DNA from: Bordetella genomosp. 8
Lineage (GTDB): Bacteria > Pseudomonadota > Gammaproteobacteria > Burkholderiales > Burkholderiaceae_B
DNA: 64,000 nucleotides
Direction: 5' to 3'
Assembly: GCF_002119685.1 (NCBI RefSeq)
Contig: NZ_CP021108.1
Coordinates: 682,001-746,000 of the forward strand
This document shows positions 53,541 to 62,160 of the stretch, piece after piece. Made by a program: the position numbers and the translations under genes. The notes under the pieces were generated by a model. The model saw only the letters and a list, made by a program, of their open reading frames with translations, was not told the origin of the DNA and did no database searches. Numbering within the stretch: position 1 is the first letter of the stretch; every line of letters starts with the position of its first letter.

Positions 53541-54513
53541 CACGATCGCATTGCCGCGCGCGGCGAACCAGCGGGCGCGCGTGCGGCCCGGGCTGGCCCT
53601 GGTCTTCGTGGTCCTGGCCCTGGCGGGCGGCCTGGCGGGCTGGCTGACGGACAACGTCTTCTATCTGCGGCTGGCGACCGAGGCGCTGATCTTCGGCGGG
53701 CTCGCCATGGCGGTGGATCTGCTGCTGGGCATCGCGGGCCTGCTGTCGCTGGGCCAGGCGCTGTTCTTCGGGTTCGGCGCCTACGTGGCGGGCTTGCTGC
53801 TGCGCGACGCGGGCTTTTCCTTCTGGCCCATGCTGGTGGTGGTGGCGGCGAGCGGCGCGGTGGCGGGCCTGGTGGCCGGCATCATCGCCATCCGGGCGCG
53901 CGGGGTGTACTTCGCCCTGATCACTTTCGGCCTGGCGCAGATCGCGGCCAAGGCGGTCTACAACGTCCAGGCGCTGGGCGCTTCGGACGGGCTGATGGGG
54001 GTTCCGGTGGTGGCCGTCGGCGTGGGACCGTGGCAGGTTTCGGCGTCGGACCCCTTGGGATTCTTCCTGGTCGTGCTGGCCCTCGTCATGATCATGTACG
54101 GCGTGCTCAGCTACCTGCTCAATACCCCCTTCGGGCGCAATATGCAGGCGCTGCGCGCCAATCCGCAGCGCCTGTCCTTCCTGGGCTTCGATCCCTGGCG
54201 CTACAAGCTGGCGGCCTTCGTGATCGCCGCCGTCCTGGCGGCCGTGGCGGGCGCGCTGTATCCCGTGCTGCGCGGCTTTGCCTCGCCGGAGCTGCTGTAC
54301 TTCCAGACGTCCGGGAATGCCGTCATCACCGTGGTGCTGGGCGGGGTCGGGACCCTGATCGGCGCGCTCTACGGCAGCGTCATCCTGTTCGGTTTGAAGT
54401 CCATCATCGGCACCTACACCGAACATCACCTGATCGTGATCGGGGTGCTGTTCATGATCGCGGTCATCTTCTTTCCCGCCGGGCTGGTGGGCGCATTGCG
54501 GAGGCGCAAGTGA
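53533..54513 (+). CDS. branched-chain-type ABC transporter permease, LivM-like
   Basis: The 326-residue protein has about eight to ten helices and LivM motifs (AVDLLLGIAGLLSLGQALFFGFGAYVAG, NTPFGRNMQALRANPQRLSFLGFD). It pairs with LivH. Its stop overlaps the GTG of the LivG-like gene by 4 bp. Confidence 0.95.
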   Translation: MADTIALPRAANQRARVRPGLALVFVVLALAGGLAGWLTDNVFYLRLATEALIFGGLAMAVDLLLGIAGLLSLGQALFFGFGAYVAGLLLRDAGFSFWPMLVVVAASGAVAGLVAGIIAIRARGVYFALITFGLAQIAAKAVYNVQALGASDGLMGVPVVAVGVGPWQVSASDPLGFFLVVLALVMIMYGVLSYLLNTPFGRNMQALRANPQRLSFLGFDPWRYKLAAFVIAAVLAAVAGALYPVLRGFASPELLYFQTSGNAVITVVLGGVGTLIGALYGSVILFGLKSIIGTYTEHHLIVIGVLFMIAVIFFPAGLVGALRRRK

Positions 54514-55289
54514 GCACAACCGACCGAACGGCCGCGAGCGGCGATGCCATCCTGCGGGTCGAGCAACTGGGAGTGCGCTTCGGCGCGCTGCGGGCCGTGG
54601 ACGACGTGACGCTGCAGGTCGCGCGCGGCGGCATCACGTCGCTGATCGGCCCCAACGGCGCGGGCAAGAGCACCTTGTTCAACCTCATCAGCGGCGCCCT
54701 GTGGCCGACGACGGGCAAGGTCGCCTTCGATGGCCGCGACGTCACCGGCTGGACGCCCCATGCGTTGTTGCGCGCCGGGCTGGCGCGCTCGTTCCAGATC
54801 ACCAATCTGTTTTTCGAACTGTCCGTGGCCGAAAACCTGCGGCTTGCCGCGCAGGTGCTGGACGGTGGCTGGAACGGGCTGCGGCCCTTGTCGGCCTCGC
54901 GCATCGCGCAGGCCCGGGTCGACGAACTGCTGGAGGAATTCGGCTTGCAGGCCAAGGCGGCCGACCCCGCGGGTGCGCTGTCGCACGGCGAGCAGCGGCG
55001 CCTGGAGATCGCGGTCGCGCTGGCCTGCAAGCCCAGGCTGCTGCTGCTGGACGAACCCACCCAGGGGATGTCCCATGGCGACACCCAGGAAACCGCCGCG
55101 CTGATCAAGCGCCTGGCCGGCGGCCTGACGATCCTGCTCGTCGAGCATGACGTCGGGCTGGTCATGGACGTATCCGACCATGTGATCGTGCTGGCGCAGG
55201 GCCGCAAGCTGGCCGAAGGACCGCCGGCGCAGGTGCGCGCCGATCCCGCGGTCCAGGCCGCTTATTTCGGGGAGGCCGCGCATGCTTGA
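54510..55289 (+). CDS. branched-chain-type ABC transporter ATPase, LivG-like
   Basis: The 259-residue ATPase starts with GTG overlapping the preceding stop. Walker A GPNGAGKST, signature LSHGEQRRLEIAVALA, Walker B LLLLDEPTQGM and VEHDVGLVMDVSD are present. LivG normally reads LAYGQQR-like; LSHGEQ is a common variant in aromatic-acid importers. Confidence 0.95.
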   Translation: MSTTDRTAASGDAILRVEQLGVRFGALRAVDDVTLQVARGGITSLIGPNGAGKSTLFNLISGALWPTTGKVAFDGRDVTGWTPHALLRAGLARSFQITNLFFELSVAENLRLAAQVLDGGWNGLRPLSASRIAQARVDELLEEFGLQAKAADPAGALSHGEQRRLEIAVALACKPRLLLLDEPTQGMSHGDTQETAALIKRLAGGLTILLVEHDVGLVMDVSDHVIVLAQGRKLAEGPPAQVRADPAVQAAYFGEAAHA

Positions 55290-55989
55290 ACTGCGCGACG
55301 TACATGTGCATTACGGGCTGAGCCATGTCCTGCAGGGTTTGACGCTGGAGGTCGGGCCGGGCGAAGTGGTCGGACTGTTCGGCCGCAACGGCGTGGGCAA
55401 GACCACGACCGTCAAGACGGTGGCGGGCTGGACGGCGGCCAGCGGCGGCGAGATCCGCTTCCGGGGCGTATCCCTGGCCGGCCTGGCGTCCGACAAAATA
55501 TGCCGGCGCGGCATCGGCCTGGTGCCCGAGGACCGGCGCATCTTTCCCGGCCTGACCACCGAGGAAAACCTGGCCATGGGCTTCATGCAGTGCGCCCGCC
55601 TGGGCCGCGCCGAGGAACGCGCGCGGCTCGATGGCATCTATCGACGATTCCCGCGGTTGGCCGAGCGCCGCGCGCAGCCCGGCACCACCCTGTCGGGTGG
55701 CGAGCAACAGATGCTGGCGATCGCTCGCGTGCTGCTGGGCCAGCCCGACCTGCTGCTGATCGACGAGCCGACGGAAGGCCTGGCACCGCTGATCATCAAC
55801 GACTTGTTCGAGGTCATGGCGCAGGTCAAGGCGGCCGGACAGTCCATCCTGCTGGTCGAGCAGAACGTCTCGCGGGCGCTGACCCTGTGCGACCGCTTCT
55901 ACGCCCTGGAGCGCGGGCGGGTGGTGCTGAGCGGACGCGCCGACCGGCCCGAGGACGTGCAGGCGCTGATGCGGGCGATCGCGGTCTGA
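55282..55989 (+). CDS. branched-chain-type ABC transporter ATPase, LivF-like
   Basis: The 235-residue ATPase has Walker A GRNGVGKTT, signature LSGGEQQMLAIARVLL, Walker B LLLIDEPTEGL and VEQNVSRALTLCD, all typical of LivF. It is the last gene of the plus-strand hydroxylase/ligase/importer operon and converges with the MFS gene at 56072. Confidence 0.95.
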   Translation: MLELRDVHVHYGLSHVLQGLTLEVGPGEVVGLFGRNGVGKTTTVKTVAGWTAASGGEIRFRGVSLAGLASDKICRRGIGLVPEDRRIFPGLTTEENLAMGFMQCARLGRAEERARLDGIYRRFPRLAERRAQPGTTLSGGEQQMLAIARVLLGQPDLLLIDEPTEGLAPLIINDLFEVMAQVKAAGQSILLVEQNVSRALTLCDRFYALERGRVVLSGRADRPEDVQALMRAIAV

Positions 55990-56071
55990 GCGGCGGGAAC
56001 GCCCGGGCCGTCCGCCCGGCGGGTCTCCACCGAGATCGCGAAATCGGGAGACCTGATACAGCGCGAGGATA
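55990..56071. other. convergent gap with inverted repeat
   Basis: GGTCTCC (56022-56028) and GGAGACC (56047-56053) form a 7-bp dyad with an 18-base loop between the two convergent genes. It could act as a bidirectional terminator but lacks a T run. Confidence 0.3.
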
Positions 56072-57346
56072 TCAAGATCCAGTAGCCTGCGACGCAGGAC
56101 TCCGGATCGGGAAGCGCGACGCCGCGAAGAACCAGATGGCGCCGCCGATCAACAGCGCCGCGCTGGCCGTATGCAGCGACCACGCGAAGACCTGGCGATG
56201 GCCGATGCCGCTCCTGAGCAGCGCACCGAACAGCGGCGGGCTCAGGATCTGGCCAATGGCGTAGACGGCGGTCATCAGGCCGATGACCGATGTCGACCGG
56301 TGCGGCCAGCGCCGCCTGGCCTCCCGGAAGGCGAACAGGGTCAGCGCGGTGAAGGGCGCGCCCACCAGCACGCTGCTCAGCACGAAGCCACCCACATCGG
56401 GCCACCACAGGCCCATCACCACGCCCAGCGCCTGGGTGCAGTAGCAGGCAGCCAGCAGCCGGCTGGTGTCCCAGTGGGGCGGCAGCCGCGTGGAAGCCAG
56501 GCAGCCCAATGCCGCCGACACGCCATAGATCGGCCAGATCCAGTCGACCCAGATGGAGCCCGGCAGGACTTCGCGCGCCATCACCGGCAGGAACGTCGCC
56601 GTGATGACATAGCCGAAGCCTGCCAGGCCATAGGCGAGCATCAGCCAGCCCAGTCCACGATTCTCGGCCAGCGATTCGACCAGCTCCGACGGAGACTGGG
56701 GCAGGTGGGGGACGGCACCGGCATCGCCGGCAAGGCTGCCGCGCCGCGACCCATGCAGGCGGTCGCGACGGCATTCGTATCCGATCCACAACACGAAGGC
56801 GCCCACCACGGCGCCCAGGATCTTCCAGCAGGCGCTCGAACTCCAACCCAGCGAGATGGTCGCGCTCACCAGGATCCCGCCCAGCATGATGCCGACGCCG
56901 GAGCCGCAATAAATCAAGCCCGCCAGCGACGTGCCGTTCTGCTGTGCCAGCCGGCGCAGGCACCAGCTCGACGTGAACACGAATGCGATCGCACTGGCCA
57001 GGCCCGAGAAAAAGCGCAGCCATTGCCACAGCCAGGGCCACGGCAGGGCCATCCCCAGCGTCAGCACCACCGTGGCGGCCAAGCCGGCGACGGCCAGGCG
57101 TTCGTCGGGCGCCTCGCGGCGGGTCCATCGCATCCAGGCGCCGGGAATCAGCGAACACAGGATGGCCCCGACGAAGTAGCCCAGCAGGTTGCTTTCGGCG
57201 AGCCAGCAGCCTTCCGCCAAGGTGAGCCATCCGTCCTGCAGCATGACAGGCAGGATGGGCGTGTAGGCGAAACGTCCAATGCCGATGGCAGTGGCGACAG
57301 ACAACATTCCGATCAGTGCTATGCGTGTCGCGCTCTGCTCTGCCAT
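56072..57346 (-). CDS. YbfB/YjiJ-family MFS transporter
   Basis: The 424-residue protein has twelve hydrophobic segments and the YbfB/YjiJ pattern (LIGMLSVATAIGIGRFAYTPILPVMLQDGWLTLAEGCWLAESNLLGYF). These are inner-membrane exporters or importers with unknown cargo. A cytoplasmic loop of about 45 residues between helices six and seven is hydrophilic (CRRDRLHGSRRG and following). It is a single gene on the minus strand. Confidence 0.9.
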   Translation of the reverse strand: MAEQSATRIALIGMLSVATAIGIGRFAYTPILPVMLQDGWLTLAEGCWLAESNLLGYFVGAILCSLIPGAWMRWTRREAPDERLAVAGLAATVVLTLGMALPWPWLWQWLRFFSGLASAIAFVFTSSWCLRRLAQQNGTSLAGLIYCGSGVGIMLGGILVSATISLGWSSSACWKILGAVVGAFVLWIGYECRRDRLHGSRRGSLAGDAGAVPHLPQSPSELVESLAENRGLGWLMLAYGLAGFGYVITATFLPVMAREVLPGSIWVDWIWPIYGVSAALGCLASTRLPPHWDTSRLLAACYCTQALGVVMGLWWPDVGGFVLSSVLVGAPFTALTLFAFREARRRWPHRSTSVIGLMTAVYAIGQILSPPLFGALLRSGIGHRQVFAWSLHTASAALLIGGAIWFFAASRFPIRSPASQATGS

Positions 57347-57461
57347 GGCTCACCGGTGATGGGGGTTTCCGCTCGACCAGCAGATATAACGCAGTCCCGG
57401 CGGCAATGGGAGCCCGGCGTTGCTACAAAAAGCTTTAGGCACGGCCGGCGTTGGCCCAGCC

Positions 57462-58418
57462 TCAGCCCGCTCGGGCGCCCGACGCCTTGACGACCTGCCC
57501 CCAGCGGTTCACTTCGGTGACCAGGAACTGGCGGAAGCCGTCCGGCGTACTGCCGGTCGCGATCAGGCCTTCGTCCATCAGGCGCTTCCTGTTGGCCGGG
57601 TCCGCGAGGATGCGGCCGGTGGCCGCCGAGAGCCGGTCGGCCAGGCCGCCATCCATGCCGGCGGGGCCGAGCAGCCCATACCAGGCGTTGAAGTCATAGC
57701 CGGGCAGGGTGTCCGCGATGGGCGGGATGGCGGGCAGAATTTCCATGCGCCGGGCGCTGCTCACGCCCAATGCCTTCAAGGTCTTGCCTTCCAGTTGCGG
57801 ACGCGCCAGGGCGGCGCCGGCGAACATCAGCTGTACCTGCCCGCCCAGCACGTCGGTCATCGCGGGCGCGGTTCCCTTGTAAGGCACCAGCACCAGGTCC
57901 ACCTTGGTTTCCTCCTTGAGGACCTCCGCGCACAGATGGCCCGCCGAGCCGATGCCGGGCAGGGCGATGTTCAGGGTGCCGGGCCGGGCCTGCGCCAGGG
58001 CGATAAGTTCCTTCACATTGTTCGCCCGCACGGACGGGTGCGCCACCAGGATGGACGGTGCGCTCGCGACGTAGGCGATGGGCTGGAAACTCTTGACCGG
58101 ATCGAAAGAGAGATTGCCGTACAGCGTGGCGTTGATGGCGTGGCTGGTATAGCAGACCAGCAGCGTGCGGCCGTCCGGTTCGGCGTGCGCCACCGCCTGC
58201 GCCGCGATGTTGCCGCCGGCGCCCGGCCGGTTGTCCACCACGTAGGTACCGGGGACGTAGTTCGCCAGTTGCGCCGCCAGCATGCGCGCGACGGTATCGG
58301 TACCGCCCCCCGGCGTCGCGCCGACGATGATGCGTGTCGGTCCGCCCTGCGCGCGCGCCAGTCCCGATGCCGCGGCCATGCCGGCGCCCAGCGCCCCCAT
58401 GAAAGATCGTCTGTCCAT
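57462..58418 (-). CDS. Bug-type solute-binding protein
   Basis: The 318-residue protein has a signal peptide (MDRRSFMGALGAGMAAASGLARAQ, with a Tat-like RRSF) and Bug family motifs PTRIIVGATPGGGTDTVARML, DNRPGAGGNIAAQA and VPYKGTAPAMTDVLGGQ. It is directly downstream of a Fe(II)-dependent dioxygenase gene, the same pairing as at 7771-9680 but in the opposite gene order. Confidence 0.92.
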   Translation of the reverse strand: MDRRSFMGALGAGMAAASGLARAQGGPTRIIVGATPGGGTDTVARMLAAQLANYVPGTYVVDNRPGAGGNIAAQAVAHAEPDGRTLLVCYTSHAINATLYGNLSFDPVKSFQPIAYVASAPSILVAHPSVRANNVKELIALAQARPGTLNIALPGIGSAGHLCAEVLKEETKVDLVLVPYKGTAPAMTDVLGGQVQLMFAGAALARPQLEGKTLKALGVSSARRMEILPAIPPIADTLPGYDFNAWYGLLGPAGMDGGLADRLSAATGRILADPANRKRLMDEGLIATGSTPDGFRQFLVTEVNRWGQVVKASGARAG

Positions 58419-58491
58419 GCTGTCTCCTGCCGGCGCTGTGCCGCGCCTGTATTGCTGCCTGCCTGGTTGGCGTGTGTGATGGGCGCGACGA

Positions 58492-59655
58492 TCAGGCCGT
58501 TGCCGACTCGCGCGGATATGCCGCGACGATGCGGTCCATTTCTTCCTTGAGCAACTGCGGCTTCCAGGTTTCGAAAAGCATGTTCATCGCTCTGGCCTGG
58601 CGCTGTTCGTAGTCCAGGAATTCCTGCGTGATGGCGCTGCCACGGACGCCTCCACGTACGGCGCCGGCACGCACGTCGCCGTAGTATTCCTTCCAGTCGT
58701 CCGGCAGGGGCTGCGAGCCGGGCACGGACAGCCACAGGCGAAAGAGGTGGCGCTTGCGGTCAGGTTCCTCATGGTCCTCGAACGGTGTGCGCGAGTGCAG
58801 GATGACGTAGTTGTTCAGCAGTTGCATGTCGCCCTGCTCCAGGGTCATCGTGTAGCACAGCGCCTCGCTGGGCAGCAGCTCGTCCAGCAGATCCAGCGCT
58901 TCGGTCTGCGCCGGGGTCAGGCGTGGGACTTCCGGGAAATCGCGCTGCGCCGCGATGGTGTTCTTGCGGTTGGTGCGGGCGCTGAAGTAGCCGGAATCGC
59001 TGCCGAAGATGGGGCAGCGATAGTAAGGCGGCTGGCTGGGATCCTGGGTGCCCTGGTAACTGTGGAAGAAGGGCGCCTTCAGGACCGGTATCAGGTCGGG
59101 GCGGCGACGCTCGACTTCCCGGTACAGGGCGATCGAACTCACGACCTTGCTGGTGCCGCCCGACCTGGCGGTGCGCCGGCACAACAGGCCCACGACGTCG
59201 CAGGAATCCTGGTGGAAATCCAGGCCGGCGTTGGTGTTGTAGCCGCGTCCGCCCTTGACCTTGTACTCGCCGCCTTCGTCGCGGACGTCGTTCATGACCT
59301 GGCTGGCGCGATTCTGCGTGCGGCCCACGCCCATGTACAGGCTCATGCCCCAATAGGCGAGACGGGCGTCGTCCTCGCTCCAGACGTCGACCGGAAACCC
59401 CTTCAGCAGGCACATGCCCCAGCGGCCCTGGGTCGTGGCGATCGCCTGTTCCAGGATGCCGCGCGAGGCCGCCGGCAAGGGGAAGTCTTGCTGCTCCATC
59501 GTGAGCAGCGGCTTGCCCAGCTTGCGCGCATGCGCCACCGCGTGATGGAAGCCCTGGATCTGCTCCCCGGTCAGCCGCAGCACCCAGGATTGGTCCTCCC
59601 GGGCTTGCCGCGCCGTCCAGGCCTCGGGGCGTTGATGGGTTGCCATGGCGGTCAT
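58492..59655 (-). CDS. TauD/TfdA-related (clavaminate-synthase-like) dioxygenase
   Basis: The 387-residue protein is longer than typical TauD. The facial triad is supported by DFHQDSCDVVGLL (His and Asp) and VILHSRTPFEDHEEPDRKRHLFRLWLS (distal His and the 2-oxoglutarate Arg). An N-terminal extension of about 90 residues precedes the barrel. GAGGAGA lies before the ATG at 59655. It is divergent from the LysR gene and followed by a Bug gene, suggesting that both handle one substrate under LysR control. The substrate is not evident. Confidence 0.87.
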   Translation of the reverse strand: MTAMATHQRPEAWTARQAREDQSWVLRLTGEQIQGFHHAVAHARKLGKPLLTMEQQDFPLPAASRGILEQAIATTQGRWGMCLLKGFPVDVWSEDDARLAYWGMSLYMGVGRTQNRASQVMNDVRDEGGEYKVKGGRGYNTNAGLDFHQDSCDVVGLLCRRTARSGGTSKVVSSIALYREVERRRPDLIPVLKAPFFHSYQGTQDPSQPPYYRCPIFGSDSGYFSARTNRKNTIAAQRDFPEVPRLTPAQTEALDLLDELLPSEALCYTMTLEQGDMQLLNNYVILHSRTPFEDHEEPDRKRHLFRLWLSVPGSQPLPDDWKEYYGDVRAGAVRGGVRGSAITQEFLDYEQRQARAMNMLFETWKPQLLKEEMDRIVAAYPRESATA

Positions 59656-59757
59656 GCACGTCTCCTCTTTTGCGGTGCGGCGGCTGTCCCGCCGCCGGGC
59701 CCTGATGCGGGCCGTCCGGCATTAGTCTAGATTTTGACGGCCCATTAGAATAGTGAA

Positions 59758-59779
59758 CTTATTTGAGCTTCTTCATAAG
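59758..59779. promoter_or_regulatory. candidate LysR operator dyad
   Basis: CTTAT and ATAAG form a 5-bp dyad around 12 bases in the AT-rich gap between the divergent dioxygenase and LysR genes, 57 bp before the LysR start. It resembles a LysR-type box but is short, so support is moderate. Confidence 0.45.
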
Positions 59780-59835
59780 CATTTTTGATCATGGCTTGCG
59801 CGGGGTGGGCCGTGTGCATCGTCAAAGGAGCATGG

Positions 59836-60729
59836 ATGAAACTGGAGACTTTCCGTACGCTGGAAGCCGTGTTGCAGACGGGCACCTTCGCTGGCGCGGC
59901 CAGGCAGACCAACGTCACGCCCAGCGCAGTCAGCATGCAGATGAAGCAGTTGGAGCGCTACATGGGCAAGCCGCTGTTCGACCGCTCGGGCCTGCAGGCC
60001 AGGCCGAACCGGCTCGCCCATGAAGTCGCGGATACCTTGCGCCAGGCAATGCATGATCTGGCGGCCTTGCGCGCGGGCCACAGCGTCGCGGTGGAGGGCG
60101 TGGTGCGCCTGGGCGTCATCGAATCGCTGCAGGCGGCCCTGCTGCCGGGCATCATCCGTTTCCTCCGTGAACGCCACCCGCGCCTGGAACTGCGGCTGGC
60201 GCGCGGGCGCAGCGCCAGCCTGACGGCGGCTGTGAAGGCGGGGGACCTCGACGCGGCGCTGGTGGCGCAACCGCCCACGGGCGGCTCGGCCCGGCTGCGC
60301 TGGACGCCGATGCTGCGCCGCGAACTCGTGTTGCTGGCCCCGCCCGCGGCCAGCGAGAACAGCGTCGTTGCGCTGTTCCGGCAGTACGACTGGATCCGCT
60401 ACGATCGGAAGACCGTGACGGGCGAGTTGTCGATCCAGTATGTGGCGGCGCACGTGCGCGAAATGCGCGGCACGCTGGAGTTCGACAGCGCGCCCGCGAT
60501 TGCCGCTCTCGTGAGCGCGGGGTTGGGCATTTCGCTGCTGCAGATGCCGGATGCGACGACCTTGCAGATGTGCCCGGTGCGTGTGGTCAAGCTGGGTCGC
60601 GGCGCCCCGGTGCTGACCCTGTCGCTGGCGGCGCGCAAGGCCGACGACGACAACCGGCTGGTGGACGCCGCACGGCAGGCCATGCAGGCGTCGGTCGCGA
60701 CATACCAGCGCCAGTTCGCCGGCAGCTAG
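59836..60729 (+). CDS. LysR-family transcriptional regulator
   Basis: The 297-residue protein has a winged helix at residues 1-60 (MKLETFRTLEAVLQTGTFAGAARQTNVTPSAVSMQMKQLE) and a LysR substrate-binding domain (about 88-290). The AGGAG-preceded ATG at 59836 is chosen over one 17 codons upstream. It is divergent from the dioxygenase/Bug pair. Its stop overlaps that of the allantoinase gene on the other strand. Confidence 0.92.
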   Translation: MKLETFRTLEAVLQTGTFAGAARQTNVTPSAVSMQMKQLERYMGKPLFDRSGLQARPNRLAHEVADTLRQAMHDLAALRAGHSVAVEGVVRLGVIESLQAALLPGIIRFLRERHPRLELRLARGRSASLTAAVKAGDLDAALVAQPPTGGSARLRWTPMLRRELVLLAPPAASENSVVALFRQYDWIRYDRKTVTGELSIQYVAAHVREMRGTLEFDSAPAIAALVSAGLGISLLQMPDATTLQMCPVRVVKLGRGAPVLTLSLAARKADDDNRLVDAARQAMQASVATYQRQFAGS

Positions 60730-61664
60730 GCGGCGCCCGTGCCGGAGGTCCAGGGGTGGTGTTCGATCCAGTGCCGCGCGATGTCCACGCGGCGGCACAG
60801 CCAGACCTGCGGCCGCGCGCCGATGTGCCGCAGGAAGCGCTCCAGCGCCGTGGCACGGAAAGGATGGCCCGCCACGCGGCAATGCAGGCCGATCGACATC
60901 ATCTTGGGTTCCGTGGCGCCTTCTTCCCACAGGGCATCGAACTGCTCGCGCAGCACGTCGAAGAAATCGGCCCCTGTGTTCAGGCCACCGCGCAGGAACT
61001 TGGCATCGTTCATCACCTGTGTGTACGGCACGACCAGGTGTGGCCGCTCGTCCACGGTGGTCCAGTAGGGCAGGTCGTCGTTGTACGCATCGCTGTCGTA
61101 CAGGAAGCCGCCATGTTCCGCCACGATACGCCGCGTGTGGATGGTGGGCGCATAGCGGCAGTACCAGCCGGCGGGCGCGGCGCCGGTCAGTTGCTCGATG
61201 CCCTGGAAAGCCGTATGTATGGCCCGGGCTTCGGCTTCTGGCGTCAAGGCCTGGTGGCGCTCCCAGCGCAGGCCGTGACCGCAGACGTCGTAGCGTGATG
61301 CCGCGACGCCGTCACGGATCGCCGCCGCGATTTCGGGATTGCGTTCCAACGCCCGCGAACAGGCGAAGAATGTGGCCGGCGCGTCATGACGGCGCAGGAT
61401 CTTCCACAGGCGCCAGAAGCCCGCGCGGCTGCCGTACTCGAACATCGATTCAGCGCCCAGGTCGCGTCCGGGAAAGGCCCGGCCGCCGGTTTCGATCAGG
61501 CCGACCTCGCTGTCATCATCGCCGTCGGGTACCGACGGCTCGGAGCCTTCCTCGACGTTGATGACGATGTTCACGGCGACGCGCGCGCCGCCCGGCCATT
61601 GCGGGTCCGGGGGCGTTTGTCCGTATCCCGCCAGATCGCGGGGAAGAGGTGAGCTTTGTGTCAT
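60726..61664 (-). CDS. puuE: PuuE-type allantoinase / polysaccharide-deacetylase-family protein
   Basis: The 312-residue protein resembles PuuE, a metal-independent or non-classical allantoinase with a polysaccharide-deacetylase fold that opens allantoin to allantoate. The N-terminal block is DLAGYGQTPPDPQWPGGARVAVNIVINVEEGSE, followed by the large loop DLGAESMFEYGSRAGFWRLWKILRRHD and GHGLRWERHQALTPE. The ATG at 61664 is the start of conservation. It is followed upstream by ureidoglycolate lyase and an importer, forming a ureide degradation operon; general carbohydrate-amide deacetylase is the alternative. Confidence 0.87.
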   Translation of the reverse strand: MTQSSPLPRDLAGYGQTPPDPQWPGGARVAVNIVINVEEGSEPSVPDGDDDSEVGLIETGGRAFPGRDLGAESMFEYGSRAGFWRLWKILRRHDAPATFFACSRALERNPEIAAAIRDGVAASRYDVCGHGLRWERHQALTPEAEARAIHTAFQGIEQLTGAAPAGWYCRYAPTIHTRRIVAEHGGFLYDSDAYNDDLPYWTTVDERPHLVVPYTQVMNDAKFLRGGLNTGADFFDVLREQFDALWEEGATEPKMMSIGLHCRVAGHPFRATALERFLRHIGARPQVWLCRRVDIARHWIEHHPWTSGTGAA

Positions 61665-61674
61665 GGCTGGAGCT

Positions 61675-62160
61675 TCAGTTTGCGATCGGGTCGAGCTCGA
61701 TCTGGAAGGGCAGGGTGGCGAATTCCGTGTCGCTGCCATCCGGCAGGCGCCGCACCATCGACACCAGCGCGGCTTCCATCCCGTCCCCCATCAGCCCGGT
61801 ATGCCAGACACCAGGGTGATAGGCGATGCCCCATCCGGCCGGCACGTGGATCGCGGCCAACTGGTCCAGCCGGGACGGCGCGGGTCCGGGCGGCGCCGCG
61901 ACCACGACCAGTCGGCTGGCGCCCAGGGGAACGAAGGCCTGCACCGAATAGGGGTGGCGTTCCAGGCCGTTGAGCGGGCTTGCCGCGCGCCAGGCTCGCG
62001 CACGTATCACCGTGGCAGTGAACGCGCCGCGCGCGGATATGTCGGTGCCCAGCGGCACGGGAATGCGTTCGTCGCCCGGCGTGACGGGGAAGACCACGCC
62101 GTAGGGCTCCAGCTGTATATCCCCGGCCTCAGGCCGAACGACGATGTGCCGCAATGCCAT
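61675..62160 (-). CDS. allA: ureidoglycolate lyase
   Basis: The 161-residue cupin-fold protein matches AllA, which splits ureidoglycolate to glyoxylate and urea. The family signature is LNGLERHPYSVQAFVPLG (about residues 63-80), with later AGWGIAYHPGVWHTGLM. It starts inside the end of the MFS gene (32-bp overlap), so the two are translationally coupled, and it ends 10 bp before the PuuE-type gene. The glyoxylate formed could be used by the GhrA-like reductase encoded at 12572-13588. Confidence 0.9.
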   Translation of the reverse strand: MALRHIVVRPEAGDIQLEPYGVVFPVTPGDERIPVPLGTDISARGAFTATVIRARAWRAASPLNGLERHPYSVQAFVPLGASRLVVVAAPPGPAPSRLDQLAAIHVPAGWGIAYHPGVWHTGLMGDGMEAALVSMVRRLPDGSDTEFATLPFQIELDPIAN

